A DNA stretch of 47,339 nucleotides from Phaeoceros laevis (Eukaryota > Anthocerotophyta > Anthocerotopsida > Notothyladales), in NCBI GenBank assembly GCA_049999765.1, contig JBNGIQ010009514.1:1-47339 (forward strand), written 5' to 3'. The translations under genes were made by a program, and so were the position numbers. Of the stretch, positions 33,801 to 46,700 are shown in pieces. The notes beneath the pieces are model-generated. The model was not told where the DNA came from. It did not search any database and was given only the letters and a program-made list of their open reading frames with translations. How positions within the stretch are numbered: position 1 is the stretch's first letter; the number at the start of each line of letters is the position of its first letter.

Positions 33801-34616
33801 ACCTTCATGACCACTGTGATCCCAAGATTATCCACCGAGATGTAAAAGCAGCAAATATTCTCTTGGATGAGGAGTTTGAGGCAGTTGTAGGAGATTTTGG
33901 ACTTGCCAAACTTATGGACTACAAAGACACTCACGTAACAACAGCTGTCCGGGGCACCATAGGTCACATTGCTCCGGAGTACCTTTCAACAGGGAAGTCC
34001 TCAGAGAAAACAGATGTATTTGGGTTTGGCATTATGCTGTTGGAGCTCATCACCGGTCAGCGTGCTTTTGATCTTGCTCGCCTAGCAAATGACGACGACG
34101 TCATGCTTCTTGATTGGGTGAGTCTTGTGCTTGGGTTTTTTGCTCATGACCAAAAAAATAGGAGAGGGTTTTTGTTATGAATATGAAGCTCTGAGGCTTT
34201 GGGGATCTCAAGGTTTTGCCTAGAGCTAACCAGTTTAGAATATGGATTTCCATTGTCGCTTAGCTCAGAAGGACATTCACAATTGTCCGATGCTGTAGGT
34301 CAAGGGGTTGCTTCGAGAGAAGAAAATTGATCTACTTGTGGATCCCGACCTCAAAACAAATTATGACCCCAGGGAGGTGGAAGAACTCATTCAGGTGGCC
34401 CTGCTGTGTACACAAGGTTCACCAATGGATAGGCCGAAGATGGCCGAAGTTGTAAGGATGCTTGAAGGAGACGGCTTGGCCGAGAGGTGGGAGGAGTGGC
34501 AAAAGGTGGAGGTTGTGCGGAGCCAGGAGTTGGACCTTGTCCCTCACAGAACACCAGAATGGATTGTAGACTCCACAGACAACCTACATGCTGTGGAGCT
34601 TTCTGGTCCAAGATAG
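30856..34616 (+). CDS. SERK: SERK-type leucine-rich-repeat receptor kinase co-receptor, 11 exons
   Basis: Exons: 30856-30922, 31626-31758, 31865-31936, 32067-32210, 32336-32407, 32520-32591, 32765-32883, 32967-33104, 33249-33590, 33723-34117, 34299-34616, about 623 aa. This is the 11-exon SERK layout, with LRR units on 72- or 144-nt exons. In order: signal peptide ([12 protein letters not shown]), N-terminal LRR cap with [15 protein letters not shown], five LRRs, the Pro-rich SPP segment ([14 protein letters not shown]), a transmembrane helix ([17 protein letters not shown]), and a kinase domain with [30 protein letters not shown] (RD type), [18 protein letters not shown]. The protein ends VELSGPR, as SERKs do. 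The family acts at the plasma membrane as co-receptor for ligand-binding LRR kinases (BRI1, FLS2 and others). Intron 1 is 703 nt, several times longer than the rest. Confidence 0.97.
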
Positions 34617-35705
34617 TCACTTAGCCTGTGAATTTTCAGCCACTCCATTTCTTGTCTTGGCTTATAGTACGTGGCCCATCAAGATGTCTTTCATTGTCAG
34701 CCTGTCTATTTATGTGTGTAAAATAGTTTCTACAAAATTGCCCAGGCAGGGTTACCATGTTGTATTTTATGCAGTCTCTCCATAAGGTACACTTTGGCAC
34801 TCGCATTGGTTCAAATTTTCGTAAGATTTGGGGCAGCCTGTAGGCAGCTACCGCAAGGTGTATTGTGCCTATGCTGTTACAGAGTCACAGAGCTTTTCTT
34901 GTGAGTTTTGAAGCACAAGTCTCTGCCGTACATGTGGTACAGTGGTAGGTAGCTATAGCAGTGTTTACTACATGGGGTTTCACACACCCCACCCCCAAAG
35001 TCGATAGAGGGTACGACGTGGGATACCCCTAACGGCAGTATTTTATCGCCTCGTTTTACAGCCCCACGCACTCGCGGACTCCAGATGCCATAATCTTTCA
35101 GCCCTTTTAGGGTTTCCTCAAGCTGGTCATCCCGTAATAAAAGCTTTACTATCCAGATAATTGTCGTTTCATCTGAAAAAAGGGATTAAAACAACTTGCA
35201 CACGCGTTATGAGAAAGGTGAGAACATGTAGGACGCTCACGGACAGAGCTTTGCACGATTTCGCGATGCAGCTTTCGGAACCGGATTTGGGATGTTTAGG
35301 GATGTATTCGGCGCCAAATCTTTTTCAATATGGATCTAATTCCATCCAGCGACATCCTGGCAGCCAAATCGCCCCGGACAGGCTGGTTGGTTTTCGCGAT
35401 TTCATTCACGGAAAGTTTAACGTGTGCCACATGGAGGATGGGAAGTAATGGAAGGTAAATGGAGAGGATGAAAAATGAATCAAGCTGGTAAAATTTAAGC
35501 CCGATTTGCACAAACCATCGTGCTTATGGAAATTCCGGCATTGTAGGTGCTTTGGTATTTTAAGATTTCGCATCCGCCACATCAGCGCTATGTAGGCGCC
35601 ATGTCACCGTATTTGCGGTCGAAAGGTGAACGAAACCGCCCAGCTGTCTGTGGCGGTTTTGGGTAAATTTCGCAGAAAATACAAATTTCGCGGCCGATAG
35701 CGCTG
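34617..35705. other. Intergenic region downstream of SERK
   Basis: The first few hundred bases are presumably SERK 3' UTR. A GGGGTTTCACACACCCC hairpin-like word lies at about 34974-34990. No gene was recognised in the short frames on either strand. Confidence 0.5.
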
Positions 35706-35793
35706 TGAAATCCTTTGATTTGGTCATGCCCGTAATGAAATCCTTTGATTTGGTCATGCCCGTAAGGATCCTTTGATTTGGTCATGCCCGTAA
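35706..35793. repeat. Three tandem copies of a 30-bp unit
   Basis: Units at 35706-35735, 35736-35765 and 35766-35793 share TCCTTTGATTTGGTCATGCC followed by CGTAA. Copies 1 and 2 are identical; copy 3 differs in its first bases and is 28 bp long. They lie in a non-coding AT-rich setting. Confidence 0.95.
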
Positions 35794-35987
35794 GGGTCCG
35801 TAATGACGTAGTCAATGTCATAATCCAATAATCAAAGCTACATATATAATCTGCAGTCAAAGTTAAAAAATGCAGGTGTTAAGAATCCAGATTCCAGAGT
35901 CAAACTTCCCACAGATCCGCTGATGGGGTGCACAGATCGCCACTACTACCGCAGCAGCTCTGCGCGCGTAGTGTGGGGAGAAGCCTG

Positions 35988-36077
35988 CATCCTACACAGC
36001 CGAGTATCTCCGGTCCGCTCGCCTGGCTACAACATCCTACACAGCCGAGTATCTCCGGTCCGCTCGCCTGGCTACAA
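35988..36077. repeat. Two identical tandem copies of a 45-bp unit
   Basis: Units at 35988-36032 and 36033-36077 both run from CATCCTACACAGCCGAGTAT to CGCCTGGCTACAA with no difference seen, so the duplication is recent. Confidence 0.95.
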
Positions 36078-36479
36078 CAGCGCGCCATAGCCAAGAGCGC
36101 GAAATGATGTATAGTGCAATTTTGTGGCAGAGCACACTCAGCGCGAGGCCGTTAGGGGGGAAAAAATTGTAAGATACATTTTTGTGCTTCGTAGGGTAGA
36201 AAGTAAACTAAAAGTCACCACATGCGTACGGCCGTAACTCGGTGACCGGATAACATCCAATAACCTCCCTCCTCTCGGGGGTTTTCTAAGATGAAAGTAT
36301 GATCAGATGTCATAACTCATACCTTAATCACCTTATGGCATGTATTTCAGAGGTCTATGTTAGGGTTTATATGCTCCGAACAACAGTGGACAATCTGAGA
36401 AGAGCGTCCTGGAACACAAGGCAACCACCATAGCCCAAAATCAGCAAGGAGCGGTATTCAAAAGGAGCTTATAAAGAGG

Positions 36480-37950
36480 AAACTAGAGTTCAATTCGCAA
36501 CAACAATTCATGGAGGGTATGAGGCACAACCTGGCAGTAACCACTGAGGCAAGAAGCAACATACAGGAGAGTATTTACTCACCCGAAATAGCATAGTGTC
36601 AAGCTGAATATGAGCAGTCTTGGAATCAATAGCCCAGGATACAAGAACCTGCCTCAAACCAGCCAAATCCAAGAAACAAGGAGTTACCAGCAGATGTTCG
36701 AAGCGCAAATGATCATGAATCAAACCATTTTGGGAGGATGGATGATGGAAATCGATAGCATATGGGGAGACAGCTTGCCACAGGCCCACAGAATGTTGCA
36801 TTCACAACACCGGCTGACATGAAAACTTCGAAATCAATAGAGGACAAAAGACCAATTCCAAGGCCAAAGCCACATGAGCTGCTAAACATGACGCAGAACC
36901 TGGAGAGATGGCTGCGCCGAGGAGCACCCATGTATGGTAGGGAGACTGCAGACAAATAGAGAATGTTTAATATCCTCCTCATTCACTTGAGGTTCTGGGA
37001 AACAAGGGACGAGCTCAACTGTTGCCCAAACCTCATCATGGGAAGAGTGAAGAGTTGGAAGGTGAAATACTTCAAATATGACGTCAGGAGAGTCATAGAA
37101 GTATGGAGGACACCGATGAACAGGACACGACTGAAGAACTACGATGCTATAGCAGATGAGAACTGTGAAGGACCCTTTTAGCTAGAGCCAGACCGGTGAT
37201 CGTTAAATTAGATGAGCCAGAGGAGGCTGACAGATGGAAAGATGTGGTGGACTGTTCACACCGAGTCCAAGGCGGTATTTGTGGGTGATGACCAGCCCTA
37301 TCACATATGGCTCCTGACAAACCTTGGTGCAATTGGCCCCCCAAACATTGATATGAATGCCACGTAGCAATCAAGAGTGCCTGACAAGCCACTCAATGAC
37401 AATCCCACAAGTTATGCACTAGTTGGGACTGAAGCAGGAAGGACACAAACATTTGAAGTCACTGAACTTGGAAGTGGAGATGAAGGATACGGGCAATATC
37501 ATCACCAAGGCACCTCAGAAGTTGAATTGGGGAAAAACGTGGCAGCGTTTGGAATTCATATGGATTTGGAAGACGACCCTTTTCAGAGATGCATGCATCA
37601 GCAGGAAAACGAACTGATGAGAGCAGAAAGTGCAAAACGAGAAGTGCAGAAAACCAAAAAAGAGGAAACAACAAAAGCGAACCATAGCCAAGTCTTAGAG
37701 AGACCGTGAAGTCGCCATGACCGCAACTGGACAGACGCCGGTGACACAGACAGAAGCAACTGAATCAAGTGGGCAGCAAGAGGAGACGGAAGAACAAGCG
37801 GAGAAGGGCACAATCCCTAAGGTGACACATGCCAAAACCTTGCGATTGATAGCTTGGAATTGCAACGGTTACAACGGAGTTCAAGTAGATGAAGTACCCG
37901 AGAAACATGCAAATGTTACTACTACTACTACCGATTTCCATGGCCTAGAC
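36480..37950 (+). mobile_element. Decayed LINE-like element, 5' part (ORF1-like fragments plus start of endonuclease ORF)
   Basis: Broken plus-strand frames run through this region in shifting phase (36610-36822, 36762-36959, 36963-37181, 37377-37709). They are polar, Lys/Glu/Gln-rich and lack introns. A frame at 37717 then reads ...HAKTLRLIAWNCNGYNG, where LRLIAWNCNG is the usual opening of an endonuclease/exonuclease/phosphatase domain at the start of LINE ORF2. The match stops after about 12 residues, and no reverse transcriptase follows before the methyltransferase gene. An (ACT)n run follows at about 37917-37931. The LINE identity rests on this motif and the layout. Confidence 0.45.
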
Positions 37951-39146
37951 ACAACTTCCATGAAACGCGTGAGAATCAACACACCGGGCCGTCAGCCCAA
38001 TAACCCTTCTTAAAAATAAACTCAACACAAGAGAACACCATCCATGTTGTTCTTCCGAGCATATGTAAGCCTACAGCTAAGCTACTTCCCTTCTCCTTCT
38101 TCCAAGACAGAGCGCCCAAAGATCAGCCATAGCCTCTCGCTTCCGGCAAAAAGTGGGAAAACGCTAAGCAGCTTTGTCTAAGCAAGATCCTAAGTAGCCA
38201 TCCCTCCTAACCGGGAAAGGCAGCCACGTAGGCTAGTTCTGCCAGCTCCTCTGTACAGGTCACAACTCCAGCTCACACTGAAAACAAAGCATGTCTATCC
38301 TGAACTCCTGAACAGGTCAGCCCCAGTTTAAGTTCTGAACCGAGGTTAGCCTATGTCAACACTATTCTTTTCCCTTTTGTTTGTAACTTTCCAAGCAAGG
38401 AAAGCTATCTACGGGCTGCTTCCGGTAAGCGAACAGCACTGCTCACTGCTTCGTAGGGTCCGCCCGTGCCATCCAGCAAGTGACAAACGTGATGCAAGAG
38501 GCATTTCCTTCTGTGTCCACGACTTATCGTTTCACGCGACTTGTGTGCAGTCGTGCTGGTTTGTGCCTTGTGAATCATGTGGCACGTCTTACTCGTCTCG
38601 GCGGGGTGCCTCCAGGCCAACCGTTCAGCCCTGAAAATGATGTCATGGAGGCGGAGAGGAGGCTGCGTTCAGGTCTTCGCCCCAGTCTGAGACAAGCTGC
38701 TGCGGGAGGAGAGCAGCTTTCTTTTTCTGAAACCTTCTGGGTCCCGTCAGGGCCTGTAGATTTCAGAGAAAGAAGGCTACCTTCCTCCGCCCTGCGCACT
38801 TCTTCTGGCCCCAGGGTGTGAAGTCGTATTGACACGGCAGCAGCAGCTGCTGCCTGTCGGTTCTGTTGGCGAAGGAGACATTGCAGACTGATGTAGGTAC
38901 CGGTTGAAACAGATTGGCCACCTGGTGAATCTCGAGACATATACCCCGGTCAAAACAGGTGATGGCTGGCCAGTTTTGAATCTATGGGGAAATGGCACGA
39001 TCAGGTGCCCGGGTACAGGTGATGTCCAATGTACATAGTATCTGAAACAGTGCCCGAATCGGCTCCCACCACCAGCCACTCCAGATTGCTTGCGTTGATT
39101 GCCAGAATGCTGGTGAGCAAGGGCAAAGTTGGGAATCGTCCCAGCA
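37951..39146. other. Intergenic region, no gene recognised
   Basis: Frames of 93-121 codons occur on both strands between 38353 and 39079, mutually overlapping and without known motifs. The right end probably contains the 3' UTR of the methyltransferase gene, whose stop is at 39147. Confidence 0.45.
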
Positions 39147-40223
39147 CTACTCTAATCCAACTCGCCTGAACTTGTGCCAGATTTCGTAGTGATTGAAGAG
39201 AAAGCTGTCATGAGTTTGCTTACCAACATACTCCAGACCTGCTTCACCCAGTTTAGACTGGCAGACACTGTGACGCAAGCGGGTGCAGAACTTGATATTG
39301 TGGCTGACGAACAAGAGTCCATGATCAAGTGCAAGCTTGGGACCCAGGCTCTCCAATCCCTTCCACACTAGGCTGTCAGGCATGTGCAAGAATGCAGCAC
39401 TGGCGAAGATGAGATCAAAGGGCTCCACTGAGCCGCTCTTGCCGCTGAAGGCGGTGATATTCAAGTCGGCACTTCGAATTATTGCAGGACGCTTGTGCAG
39501 AAGCCCCTGTGCCGGCAGTTCATACATCAGCGCTGCCATGAGAGAGAGCGGGTCGCGCTCCAAGCAGTGATACTGGTGAGGGAGCAGGTGCCGAATGAAG
39601 TGGAGACCGACACGCAGAGTACCGCATCCCAGCTCTAAAACTCGGTGCTGCGGCTTGAGCCCTGTGGCCCTGGCCAGGAACTCGAAGACATCTCGTCCAC
39701 CAGCCCACGGCTCCCCATAGTTGCTGTGATGCTGCTCTACCAGAAGCTCGCCGGGGCACAACAAGGCGGTCTGGTTCTCGTGCCCTTCGTAGTGGGAAAT
39801 GCCCTTATACCTGACCGTGAGCGACAAACGTCACGTCAGACATGCAGCAGCACGGTGGGGAATGCTGGTGGAAAAAAGAAATTCTGATCACCTCCGCAAA
39901 TCTGCCAATTGCTGTTCCCGGGTGCGCGGATTTATCCCCTTGCGCAGCTGGTGCCAGTCATTTTCTGTCTCCGGAAGATCCCCTACCTGGTGGCGTCGGA
40001 GCTGCCCCTTCACCCACTTCACATCACCTGCCGTTGCGCCGAAGGACTCCTCTCCAAGAAGCTCAATTGGCGCATCTAGTGCGTGCCCCTGGCGGCTCGT
40101 AGTACCACCCGACTGGCACCGGCACTCCGGGTGAACCCAGTGCAGCAAGGGAACCAAAACGAGACAGGCCGCCACAACTCCAAGTCCCATCGCTAGCAGT
40201 GGCCGCCCTAGGGATGTGTACAT
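39147..40223 (-). CDS. Membrane-anchored class I SAM-dependent methyltransferase, 2 exons
   Basis: Minus-strand exons: 40223-39892 and 39810-39147, joined in phase 2 at LADLR-R-YKGISHYEGHE, about 331 aa. Residues about 9-29 (LLAMGLGVVAACLVLVPLL) form one N-terminal membrane segment, so the enzyme is likely type II and faces the lumen or outside. Motif I is HRVLELGCGTLRVGLHFI (about 165-182), followed by an acidic residue in YHCLERD and a SADLNITAF segment, the normal class I Rossmann layout. FDLIFASAAFLHMPDSLVW corresponds to motif II/post-I strands. Substrate and subfamily are not recognised. It lies head-to-tail downstream of the LIN-like gene. Confidence 0.8.
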
Positions 40224-40719
40224 GGTCACCAGCGTCACTCCAGCTCCCTCCCAGAGAACGCATAATCCCGGCGCGCTTTCACATTGCCCCTCAATGGTGG
40301 CAAATCCTTGAATCTTCGGCAGGTCGGACGGGCTTATGAGAGGGAGGTGGCTGTATGAAGGTACATTGATCAGAGCGAGGCAATTTTCAGGTGAAGTGCA
40401 GGTACTCGGATTACACTCCAGTCGCGATGCTGGAAATCATACACTGCGCACTCTTCCATCTTCGATGTCTTCTATCTTCGATTTTCCGTAACTGGGACGT
40501 GTGATGCACACTTGCACAGTATAGTGAGTATACAGGTGGTGTCAATCATCAACTATCTAGCATCTATCCATCAACTATCTAGCAGTCTCATACAGAATGT
40601 GCTAATTCTTCCTGCGCTCCACTTTCTGGTGTTGCATTGTTAGGATCTCTATCGCGGTTGCCATTCAAGCTGGCAGAGCTTTTTTCGCAACTGTGTGCAG
40701 TAGCCTTCCTGGAAGGACT
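40224..40719. other. Intergenic spacer, LIN-like 3' end to methyltransferase start
   Basis: The 496-bp spacer must hold the LIN-like 3' UTR and the methyltransferase promoter. It contains a 16-bp direct repeat CATCAACTATCTAGCA at 40547-40562 and 40569-40584, and TCTTCCATCTTCGATG/TCTTCTATCTTCGATT just before it. Confidence 0.6.
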
Positions 40720-43700
40720 TCATAACAGAGACCACACCTGCAGGTTCATCCAAATCAGGTCATCCGCAGTTGCAAACGCGACCGAGCAGAGGGGATGGTC
40801 AACAACACAACTGACCCGTATGTGTCCATCTTCCGAGCCCGTGTAAAGGAAATCACCGGCCAAACTCAGTGCCGTTACTCTGCTACCCACAGCTAAAGTT
40901 GCCACCCGCACAAGCTGCTGGCGAAGCCATACCTGTATATACTTAGGATGTTACCACCGGCTCTGAATCTGGGCTTAGCTCACAAAAGCCAGTTCATCAG
41001 CTGTGGGAAATACCTCGATGCTTGAATTGTACCCCAGGTAAATGAAATCCTCATTTACACACATAGCTCGAACATCTGCATTGCTGCCGAAGGTGCCACA
41101 TAAACTATGGTCTTCACGGTTCCACACCTTTAAGGGGGGAGGCAGCAGTGTGTCACCTCAGATCGTCCAGCAAGACACTTCCAATACTGTGAGAAACAGC
41201 CTGTCCTATGTACCTTGGCAGGCAACCCATCAACCGGCATTCCTGCTGTGTAGAGAAATTCGTTGTACACTTGAACTGCATAGATGGATTTCTTGCCCAG
41301 TAATGTGCGAGTCCCTGTCTGCATTGCCACCACCTGACCGGTCTCGGGGTCTACCACCTGAACACCATCCAAACAAATTAAGCAACTGAATGAACTGATC
41401 AGAAGGTCAGCTCCCCCACAATCACACCCTAGAGGCGATCATTCAAAAGACGAGAACGGGACCTGGAGGCTACTGTCTGCACACCCACAGTACAGCTTGT
41501 TGCCAACAGCTACTATGCTCTGTACGTTTTTGCTGCTATTCATCATCTTCGCAGGAGAGCTGTCATCCAACAACTGCAGTAAGAACAAAAGGTGAGTTAT
41601 CCCCTCCACCACGGGCACGGCCAACACATTGCTTCTGCCTTTACGTACACAGCACAAGTCAGCATTAATCCAATACGGTAAGCACCTTAATCCCAAATGC
41701 CTGTGGAACGATGCAGATCCATTTTTCACAGCAGGCCACAGCCTGTACACCTTCCTTGAGATCTATAACTTGAACACATTTCAATGCTGCTCCTTGTACC
41801 ACCAACCATAGCTAAAAACAACCAAATTGTCAGTTGCAATTCCAAGTTTCCCTCCAGTCCCACTGTGCACATGCCAGGGGACTTCGTTCTTTCCAGGAAG
41901 ACACCTGACAAATGGACAAAACAAATCCTCACCCTGACGGTCTTGTCAGCAGAACCACTGATTAGACGATCAGTGGACTCTGATACTGCAACACAGGACA
42001 CTGCTCTCGCATGCTCCTTCACCTCCTGGGCTGGCAGCAAAGAATCATCTCTCACATCCCAAACCTGTAGCAAAGCACAACTGATCAACACGGTACCTCA
42101 ACTCAGAAAGACAAGCTAATGGTGTTATGCATCATGTCCGCACTACCTTTATCGAACCATCAGAATGACCACTAAAAAGCTGTCCCCAGCCATGGGCAAA
42201 AGCTCGAATTTCACCATTCCTGCTCGACTCAACTAGCCCAACCTCTGCATGCGCCCACATATCTGCATGCTGAGGTGCATCCCATGTTACTTGAGACAAC
42301 TGCTTCAAAGAACAAAAATGCGAACTGAAGACATGGACAGATTTTGCTCGGTGTGGCTGAAATCTAAGGCAAGACTTGACTCTGCTAGGTCTAATTCAAT
42401 CAAGCACACTCCTCCCTTAACGTACTGAAAGAAGGGCGGAACCGTCCACAAGGATTTTTAAAAGTGCTTTCGCACACCATGTCAACTGCCTTAACTGCCT
42501 GAGAGGGCCAACCAGTTGCATGGAGAACCGTATGACCTGTTCCTTGGCGTCTGCAAGAACAAAATAGGATCACTGCCTCCAGTATTTACAGAGCCTAGAT
42601 CAGCCAACAAGGATAAATGCACATTGTTCGTGGAGAATCAGAAATAAAATTTCACCCTGCAGCCAGATGACAAAATATAGGCTGCTAATTAAGATCTGGT
42701 GACCGCTCATTCTGATAATTCTTCATACCTGCATGCTTGATGTAGCTCTCCAGACAATAGGCAGCCAAAACCAGTTCATCTGTTGGACAGTCCGAGTTGA
42801 GAATGTTGATCATGTGAGGCAGTAGTTGCTCAGCCGCCACTGCGACCATGCCTATGTCAGGTAGGATCCTCAATGCAGAACTTATCCATGCAGCAAAAAT
42901 GAGGCCCAGTGCTGTCACGTCAGGAGCACCACTGGATAAAGCCATGCTGAGTGCTTCAAACAGAGTTTTGCCATTTTGCAAAAGGACTGTTGCTACCCTC
43001 TTTTCCCACAGTAGTATCGTTTTGTCCTCTTCATCCTGAAAAAAAAGGTATAAAAAACAATAGGTGCGGATACACAGCTTGTGGCATCCAGATCGTATTT
43101 AAGATTGTTCTGAGGCAAGCTCATGTTCACAGCCACCATGACTCCGATATGCACAATTCATGAACATGAACAGCTCTTACCTGCTGCAAACTTCCGACCT
43201 CGTCTTGCCTCAGCTCGGAGCTGTGATTCTCCTTATAACCTGCTGCCCTCAGGACCCTAGCCTCTGTATAACATTGTCCACTGTTTGTGAATCGCCCTGT
43301 CAGGGATGATAGCACCTTCAGAGCTTCTAGTTGTGCATCTTCATTTTCGTTGCAGCTTAAGGCCTCTAACAGAGTTTCCAGAGCTTCCTCCCTGAACATG
43401 CTACTCATTCGCGGCTCGACCTGCCAACAACAGGTTGGAAAATGAGTCATTTGAATTCTCTGATGCAACGGATGCATGAACAGAAGGAACTCAACAGTGT
43501 AAAAGGATTAGTTGCACAAAGGCGTAACCGCTACATTATTATAGCTGTAATAAGTAACAAAGGTACCAGAAGATCGAGCTGCAGCAGGAGACCAGCAGCC
43601 TGAATACGTTCCTCTATTGGGACCAGTTGGATGTGGACCAACAGCACGTGCATGGTACTCAGGTGGCCTGCTGTTTGGACGTCCAACATCATCCTAGTAA

Positions 43701-46700
43701 CGAGTGACCTCCTAGCATTTCCAAAACATGAGCAAAAGAAAAAACTGTCAGGGCTGAGGTGGCTCCACGCTATTATTAATGTAACCCAATCGTTCCTGCT
43801 TTGAGTGCCTCTACTACATGTAGCGAAATGTCAAACAATGAAAAATCGAAACACCGTGTTTTGCTGCATGTACCTGTCCAAGCGGACGAGCTCGACCAGA
43901 AGTGAGATGCCAACTGTCATAGCTTTCCCCTTGTTACAATGGAGGAGCTCAACAATGGACGAGATCTGGCAACCTGAAGCAATAGCATTTCTACATCCAC
44001 CATCTGCTTCTATGCAGGACAACAGTATGGATGCGGCACTTATCTTCTCCTCCAACACATGTGAATTAAGAGTAGCCAGAAGAACTGGAAGAGCGCCGAG
44101 ACTTAGTAGCTGTGTTGCAACCACCATGTTTACTGCACTATCAAACATGGTAACCATCTCCTCCAAGAGAAAAGTTGCTGCTGCTCTTGGTGTCCAGCAG
44201 ACCTCAAAAGCTCCCTCCCAAGAAAGGGTGTCATCTTCCATGATGTTAACAAGACTAGGTGTAACCTTGAAAATTTCTTGCTGCAGCGGAGAATCTTTGA
44301 GCAAGTAAAGCAAAACTGCGGACTGTGGTACAACGCCCAGAGTTAAAATCTGGAGCAGTACCTTCAATTCTGGGTCCCTTTCCATGAGCGCTTTCTGGAC
44401 AGTGGCATTTCTTTCTGATAAGTCGCAGAGCAGGCATACACTGGCACGTAAGGCTCTCTCTGCCCTGGATGCCACGAGGACCTCCATCAATCTTTCAACA
44501 AGAATAGAATTCAACAGGGCAGCTTCCACTTTGGGATCACCTTTCCAGTCCACCCACAGTTCTGTTATCTTCATGACATCTTCTTCCCAGTCAGATAAGG
44601 CTTCTGTACAGCTCAGGTGCAAGAGGGCAGAATCAAGACAGGTCAGGACAACATCCGATCCCCCATGATAAGCATTCGCTTTCGCCAATGGGCCCTTTTG
44701 CACTTCGAGTCCCTGACCACTTTCCACTATCGCCTTATCTTGAATAGTCGAACTTGGTGTGTTGCCAGAAGTGTCATCACCTGTCACTATTGACCCAGCA
44801 AAAACATCCCCTTTGGACTCTTCACGAAAGTAAGAAGGATTTTGCTCCTTCCAGGCATCTACCAGGGCTTTCAATACCGAATTGTTTTGCGGCACAGAAA
44901 GGATCGTGAGTGTCTGCTGAGTAAGGGGGCAACTCTTGTTTCCTTTGTCCAACCAGTCCTGGATGGCAAAGCGTTCATAAGTTTGTCCTGTTTCTAGTGT
45001 GACTGGGTTCTCAAAGAGTTCATGCGTTATGGGGCAAACAAAGTGATTTGGAGGTCTGATTTTGTAAACAGCCGCTTGCTGCTGAAGGCGAGGTTTCAGT
45101 TCCACCGCCTCTGTGCTGCATTACAAACGGTAGGGAAACCCATGAGCTCATACAAACATCAAAAGCAAGGTTTGCATGTGACTGGTAACTTCAACCCAAC
45201 TGCACATGCACCTTAACTTTGAGAAACCTGCTGATAAGGAGTCGATTCCTGGAGGCAGCTGCCGAGTTTCTTCCACTTGCACTCCCCGAGAAGGTCTCCT
45301 TCTGGCCTGCTTAATCCAACAAATCTTCTTATTAGGTAGAAATTGCCGTCTGTGCAAGCCACAACCCAGAAGGAGACAATCAGGTCCTTGTTGACGGCAA
45401 GCAAACCTGAAACCATTTGCAGTAAATAAATATGGATCATTCACCCCGAACGAAGGTATGCATCCCATGACATTGCTGCTCGAAACGAACATACCCCCTG
45501 CCCACTGGAGTCACCGGACTCTGATGAAGATACTCCCGAGAATGAAGGTGCCTCACATCCTGGTAGTGCATAGCCTGTGCTGGAGGTCCTAGAGCTCCTT
45601 CGTCCGAACGGTATAGCTTGGTCTTCCGTGTCTTCCACCTGCTCGGTCGCAGATGTACCTTGGCGAAAACCACGCCGTTCGTCCGCCACCTTAGGCCACG
45701 ATTTCATTTTCTGGGTTCCTTTCAACTGCAGGCGGGTGCGAAGAAGTTTATCTGACTCCTGACTTGTACTATCATCTGCATCAGCCTGTAAGTCAGTGCG
45801 CACTTGGTCAGTGCACGTATGCAGCCCGTCAGAAGCCCTCCTTCAATAGCATATCTACGTCCTGTCAACAATTACAAAAGGTGAACATTTTCCGTGCTAG
45901 TATAAGATCCTCAGGCTGCTAGTTTAAGCTAGAACTGTGAAAACCTCTTTGAAGGACGATTCCCTGGACGAGATGTCTTTGGTCAAGCCATCTTGATAAC
46001 CGCTGTCTCTGTCTTCGTCATTGAAGGAGTTGGAAGCGTTGAACCTGAAACAATCAGAGATCCCCATGACACCAATGCTAGGATATGAGAAAACATTCCC
46101 CTGGAAAATGGAGCAACTGCCAGACCTTCTGAACAACGACCTGGACGGGCACGGGCCCAGCTAGCCTCACCTATTGTCACCTCAAATCATTCAGGGCTTA
46201 CATGCTGTTGTTTGATACTCGCCAGTCCCCCGGGGGCTGGGCCAATTCTACCAAAGACCCAGTCAGAGAACCGGATGTAGACCAACTCTCAGGCGACTCA
46301 GCAAGTGCTGCTACATCCACAGAGGCATTGCTGTCAACCCCGTCGTCATCATCCAGGCACTCCAAATAGTACCGAGCATAGTGCCGAGTGTTCTCATCCA
46401 AGGCATCATCGTAAAGCTTATCGAGAATCTCCATTCTAGCCACCTGCCCCACGCTGGACTCAGGTGCAGGCTGGCCCTTGCTCCTGCTGCGAGATCGACC
46501 ATCCTCCGCGAGTGGCAGGGATGAGGGTGAATGGTGCCTAGCTCTGCTAAGCTTCTTGTGTTCCCTACTGTACCAGGCTTGTATGTTCGAGGTGTGAGGC
46601 TGAAAGAGTTCGCTCCACAGAAGCGGAGCGAAGTCATGGCGAGCGTGACCTGGGTCCATGACAAACATGTTGAGCAGATGGACCGCAGTACTCTTATCGT

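Noticed and set aside
39799-40134. 111-codon plus ORF
   Set aside because: It is antisense to exon 1 and the intron of the methyltransferase gene.
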